A stretch of DNA of 64,000 nucleotides from VRUE01 sp963745915 (lineage in GTDB: Bacteria; Actinomycetota; Thermoleophilia; Solirubrobacterales; 70-9), in the NCBI GenBank assembly GCA_963745915.1, contig CAVUZA010000002.1, positions 1,860,001-1,924,000 of the forward strand. The letters are read 5' to 3'. Position numbers and translations under genes: made by a program. Each line of letters begins with the position of its first letter. Position 1 is the stretch's first letter. Of the stretch, positions 61,873 to 64,000 are shown one piece after another. A model generated the notes under the pieces. That model was not told the origin of the DNA and searched no databases. It saw only the letters and a list, made by a program, of their open reading frames with translations.

Positions 61873-61975
61873 GCATGTCGGACGTCCCCCCCACGGAAAC
61901 CCGCATAGACACGGCCTCCAGGGCTCGGGTCGGGGAGGGCTCCAATGTTTCCGCAGGGGGGACGTCCGACATGCC
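61872..61975 (+). promoter_or_regulatory. 104-bp hairpin leader at the start of mntH, with MntR-like half sites
   Basis: Arms 61872-61891 and 61956-61975 pair perfectly over 20 bp; after a 3x3 internal loop GGAAAC (61895-61900) pairs with GTTTCC (61947-61952). The outer ends contain TAGGCATGTC (from 61870) and GACATGCCT (61968-61976), which match the core of the MntR operators. It includes two possible mntH starts (ATG 61875 and 61971). It may be an operator pair, an RNA regulatory hairpin, or both. Confidence 0.6.
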
Positions 61976-63269
61976 TGGCCGCAATGCGGGTGTCGAGGAC
62001 GTTCTCCCCGGTGAGGCGGCAGTGGCGCGGGCGGCGCGGCGGTCGCTGGAGGGGGAAAGCCGGGGGGTGCGGCGGGTCTGGCCATTCCTCGGGCCGGCGT
62101 TCATCGCCGCCGTCGCCTACATCGACCCCGGCAACTTCGCCACCAACATCGCCGGCGGCGCCAAGTTCGGCTACCTGCTGCTCTGGGTCGTGCTCTCGGC
62201 CAACCTGATCGCGATGCTGGTCCAGACCCAGTCCGCCAAGCTCGGCATCGCCACCGGCAAGAACCTGGCCGAGCTCTGCCGTGAGAGCTTCTCGCGCCGC
62301 ACCTCGATCGGCCTCTGGCTGCAGGCCGAGCTGGTCGCGATGGCGACCGACGTCGCCGAGGTGGTCGGCGCCGCGCTCGGCCTCAACCTGCTCTTCGGCA
62401 TCCCGCTCTTCCCGGCCGGGATCATCGCCGGCGCCGGCGCCTTCGCGATCCTCGCCCTGCAGCAGATGGGCTTCCGCCGGCTCGAGGCCGGGATCACGGC
62501 CCTGGTCGGCGTCGTCGTCGCCTCCTTCGTGGTCGAGCTCTTCCACGCCAAGCCGGCCGGCGGCGAAGTGGCCAAGCACCTCTTCCTGCCCGGCTTCTCC
62601 GGCACCGAGAGCATCCTGCTCGCCACCGGGATCATCGGCGCGACGGTGATGCCGCACGTCGTCTACCTGCACTCGGCGCTGACCCAGAGGCGGATCGTCG
62701 GCCGCGACGATGCCGAGAAGAAGCGCATCCTCGGCTTCGAGAAGGTCGACGTGGTGATCGCCCTCTCGCTGGCCGGCCTGGTCAACCTCTCGATGATGAT
62801 CGTCGCCGCGGCGCTGTTCAACACCAGCGGCCTGACCGGCGTCGACAGCATCGAAGGCGCTTACGACGCGCTCGGCAGCCTCGTCTCCGGCAACGCCGCG
62901 ACCGTCTTCGGCATCGCCCTGCTCGCCTCGGGCTTCGCCTCCTCATCGGTCGGGACGATGGCCGGCCAGGTGGTGATGCAGGGCTTCATCCAGCGCCGCA
63001 TCCCGCTCTTCCTGCGCCGCGCGATCACCCTCGCCCCGGCCCTGCTGGTCCTGGCGATCGGCTTCAACCCGACCGACGCCCTCGTCCTCAGCCAGGTCGT
63101 CCTCTCCTTCGGCATCCCCTTCGCCCTGGTCCCGCTGCTGCTGATCGCCCGCCGCCGCGACATCATGGGCAGCCTCGCCAACCCGGGCTGGCTGACAGCC
63201 CTCGCGGGCACCCTGGCGGCGCTGATCATCGCTTTGAATGTGTTCCTGATCGTCGATTTGGCTGTCTGA
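61875..63269 (+). CDS. mntH: NRAMP-type divalent metal transporter
   Basis: 464 residues from ATG 61875, or 432 from ATG 61971; the latter avoids translating the hairpin and is closer to the usual N-terminus. Eleven or so membrane helices. The metal-binding motif of helix 1 is AYIDPGNFATN (Asp, Asn) and that of helix 6 is GATVMPHVVYLHSAL (Met, His). It imports Mn(II) with protons. Regulated by the adjacent MntR (inference from the operators). Confidence 0.93.
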   Translation: MSDVPPTETRIDTASRARVGEGSNVSAGGTSDMPGRNAGVEDVLPGEAAVARAARRSLEGESRGVRRVWPFLGPAFIAAVAYIDPGNFATNIAGGAKFGYLLLWVVLSANLIAMLVQTQSAKLGIATGKNLAELCRESFSRRTSIGLWLQAELVAMATDVAEVVGAALGLNLLFGIPLFPAGIIAGAGAFAILALQQMGFRRLEAGITALVGVVVASFVVELFHAKPAGGEVAKHLFLPGFSGTESILLATGIIGATVMPHVVYLHSALTQRRIVGRDDAEKKRILGFEKVDVVIALSLAGLVNLSMMIVAAALFNTSGLTGVDSIEGAYDALGSLVSGNAATVFGIALLASGFASSSVGTMAGQVVMQGFIQRRIPLFLRRAITLAPALLVLAIGFNPTDALVLSQVVLSFGIPFALVPLLLIARRRDIMGSLANPGWLTALAGTLAALIIALNVFLIVDLAV

Positions 63270-63274
63270 GCGGG

Positions 63275-63345
63275 GCGGTCCGGCGGGGACCCCTCCGACC
63301 AGCAACAGCCTGGGAGGCTGGTCGGAGGGGTCCCCGCCGGACCGC
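63275..63345. terminator. large hairpin between convergent mntH and receiver-like gene
   Basis: 29-bp perfect arms (63275-63303 and 63317-63345) with loop AACAGCCTGGGAG. It lies directly after the mntH stop and ends next to the stop of the opposite gene, so it can act as a bidirectional terminator. It shares loop and arm layout with the hairpin at 61335-61400. Confidence 0.75.
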
Positions 63346-63669
63346 TCAGGCTCCGAGCAGTCTCTCCACGAGCTGGGGGAGTTCCCTGGCCATGCGTGAG
63401 CGGGGGACGGCGAGGGCGATTCCGGCCGCGTCGGCGGCTCGCTTCGTCTCCGCTTCGACATGCGAGTAGTAGCCGAGGACGGGAATGCCGAGTTCGGCCA
63501 GCGTCGCCGGGCTCTCCGCGTCGAGGTCGGCGACGATCAGGTCGGCGTCCTCCTTCGAAGCTTGTGAGAGCGCGCCGACCGTTGTCACCTCGTGGCCGGC
63601 GGCGGTCAGCATCGCCTCCACCTTGCTGCCCAGCAGCAGGTCGGCGGAGATGGAGACGACCCGCGCCAC
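63346..63669 (-). CDS. receiver-like domain protein (degenerate)
   Basis: 107 residues from GTG 63669, whose first base is the last base of the upstream TAG (TAGTG), fixing the start. CheY-like alternation: ARVVSISADLLLGSKVEAML, GHEVTTVGALSQ, ADLIVADLDAESPATLAELG, PVLGYYSHVEAETKRAADAA. A phosphoacceptor-like Asp is present, but the N-terminal acidic pair and the conserved Lys are not, so phosphorylation is doubtful. Confidence 0.65.
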   Translation of the reverse strand: MARVVSISADLLLGSKVEAMLTAAGHEVTTVGALSQASKEDADLIVADLDAESPATLAELGIPVLGYYSHVEAETKRAADAAGIALAVPRSRMARELPQLVERLLGA

Positions 63670-64000
63670 TACAGCGAGCGGCGCTGGCGGAACTCCTCGC
63701 GCACGCTCTCCGGGCGTCCCCACATCTGGACGACCTCGGCGCGGCCCTCGCGCACCTCGCGCAGCTGCATCTGGCCGGCGATGCCCTCGGCGTCGAGCTT
63801 GGCCAGCACGCCCTTGACCGTCTCCGCCGCGGCGGCGTGGCCGAAGCTGTGGGCGACCAGCAGGCGCCAGTCCCAGTCGGCCTGCGAGTAGGGCTGGGCG
63901 TTGACCTGGCTGAGGGCAACGGCGGCGTCGACGTAGCGGCTCTCGTCGGCGATCCGCAGGTCGAGCTCGAGGTCGGTCCAGTCGGGCGAGACGGCGTCGA
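63669..64000 (-). CDS. hypothetical protein, partial (C-terminal part)
   Basis: About 109 C-terminal residues are visible before the window ends (...DWTDLELDLRIADESRYVDA, WDWRLLVAHSFGHAAAAETV, QMQLREVREGRAEVVQMWGR). No family recognised. Translationally coupled to the receiver-like gene through TAGTG. Confidence 0.65.
   Translation of the reverse strand, partial: DAVSPDWTDLELDLRIADESRYVDAAVALSQVNAQPYSQADWDWRLLVAHSFGHAAAAETVKGVLAKLDAEGIAGQMQLREVREGRAEVVQMWGRPESVREEFRQRRSL

Overview
The window is a GC-rich, gene-dense stretch of a high-GC actinobacterial chromosome. Gene content points to the class Thermoleophilia (Solirubrobacterales-like); this is inference, because no rRNA or other marker is present. 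The evidence is many GTG/TTG starts, 4-bp start/stop overlaps (ATGA, TTGA), actinobacterial families (FabG4/FadA2 pair, MMPL with an HxlR regulator, DUF4333 lipoprotein, GTP-type PEP carboxykinase) and an actinobacterial-type ethylmalonyl-CoA gene set. I see no tRNA, rRNA, CRISPR array or prophage.

Layout. 1-4.9 kb: lipid genes (FabG4-like reductase, thiolase) and a divergent MMPL transporter/HxlR regulator pair. 4.9-7.15 kb: a small foreign-looking segment bounded by a 22-bp direct repeat, holding a small membrane protein gene and an ImmA/IrrE protease gene split by a complete ISL3-family insertion sequence. 7.1-13.3 kb: central carbon metabolism (ferredoxin-like protein, succinyl-CoA ligase alpha and beta, PEP carboxykinase), a frameshifted ATPase gene and a lipoprotein; a 146-bp structured inverted-repeat element follows pckG. 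13.3-41.3 kb: a 28-kb cell-surface polysaccharide locus with four tandem secreted GH26-type glycoside hydrolases, about nine glycosyltransferases, a Wzx-type flippase, a Wzm/Wzt ABC exporter, a GMC oxidoreductase, a DegT aminotransferase, a polysaccharide deacetylase, a kinase-like protein, a methyltransferase and membrane proteins. 41.5-58.5 kb: ethylmalonyl-CoA pathway genes (malyl-CoA lyase, acyl-CoA dehydrogenase, MaoC hydratase, B12 mutase, crotonyl-CoA carboxylase/reductase) interleaved with pabB/pabC, a second orphan ATPase, an AbiEi/DUF559-like gene bracketed by long palindromes, ClpS and a secreted sugar-dehydrogenase-like protein. 58.5-64 kb: RmuC, a lipoprotein, YgfZ, and an MntR-MntH manganese module with two clear operators and very large hairpins.

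How the genes fit together. Thiolase and FabG4-type reductase could supply C4 acyl-CoA. Ccr, Ecm, an acyl-CoA dehydrogenase, Mch and Mcl would turn it into glyoxylate plus propionyl-CoA. Succinyl-CoA ligase and PEP carboxykinase would route the products to gluconeogenesis, which would feed the polysaccharide locus.

The most unusual signals are non-coding: three copies of a 53-59 bp perfect palindrome (one in frame inside pabB, two bracketing one gene); a second palindrome in frame inside ygfZ; two related hairpins around mntR/mntH with compensatory changes; the element after pckG; and the 22-bp repeat around the ImmA/IS segment. Four genes carry apparent single-base frameshifts (ATPase, third GH26, a GT2, pabC), which may be real or assembly errors.
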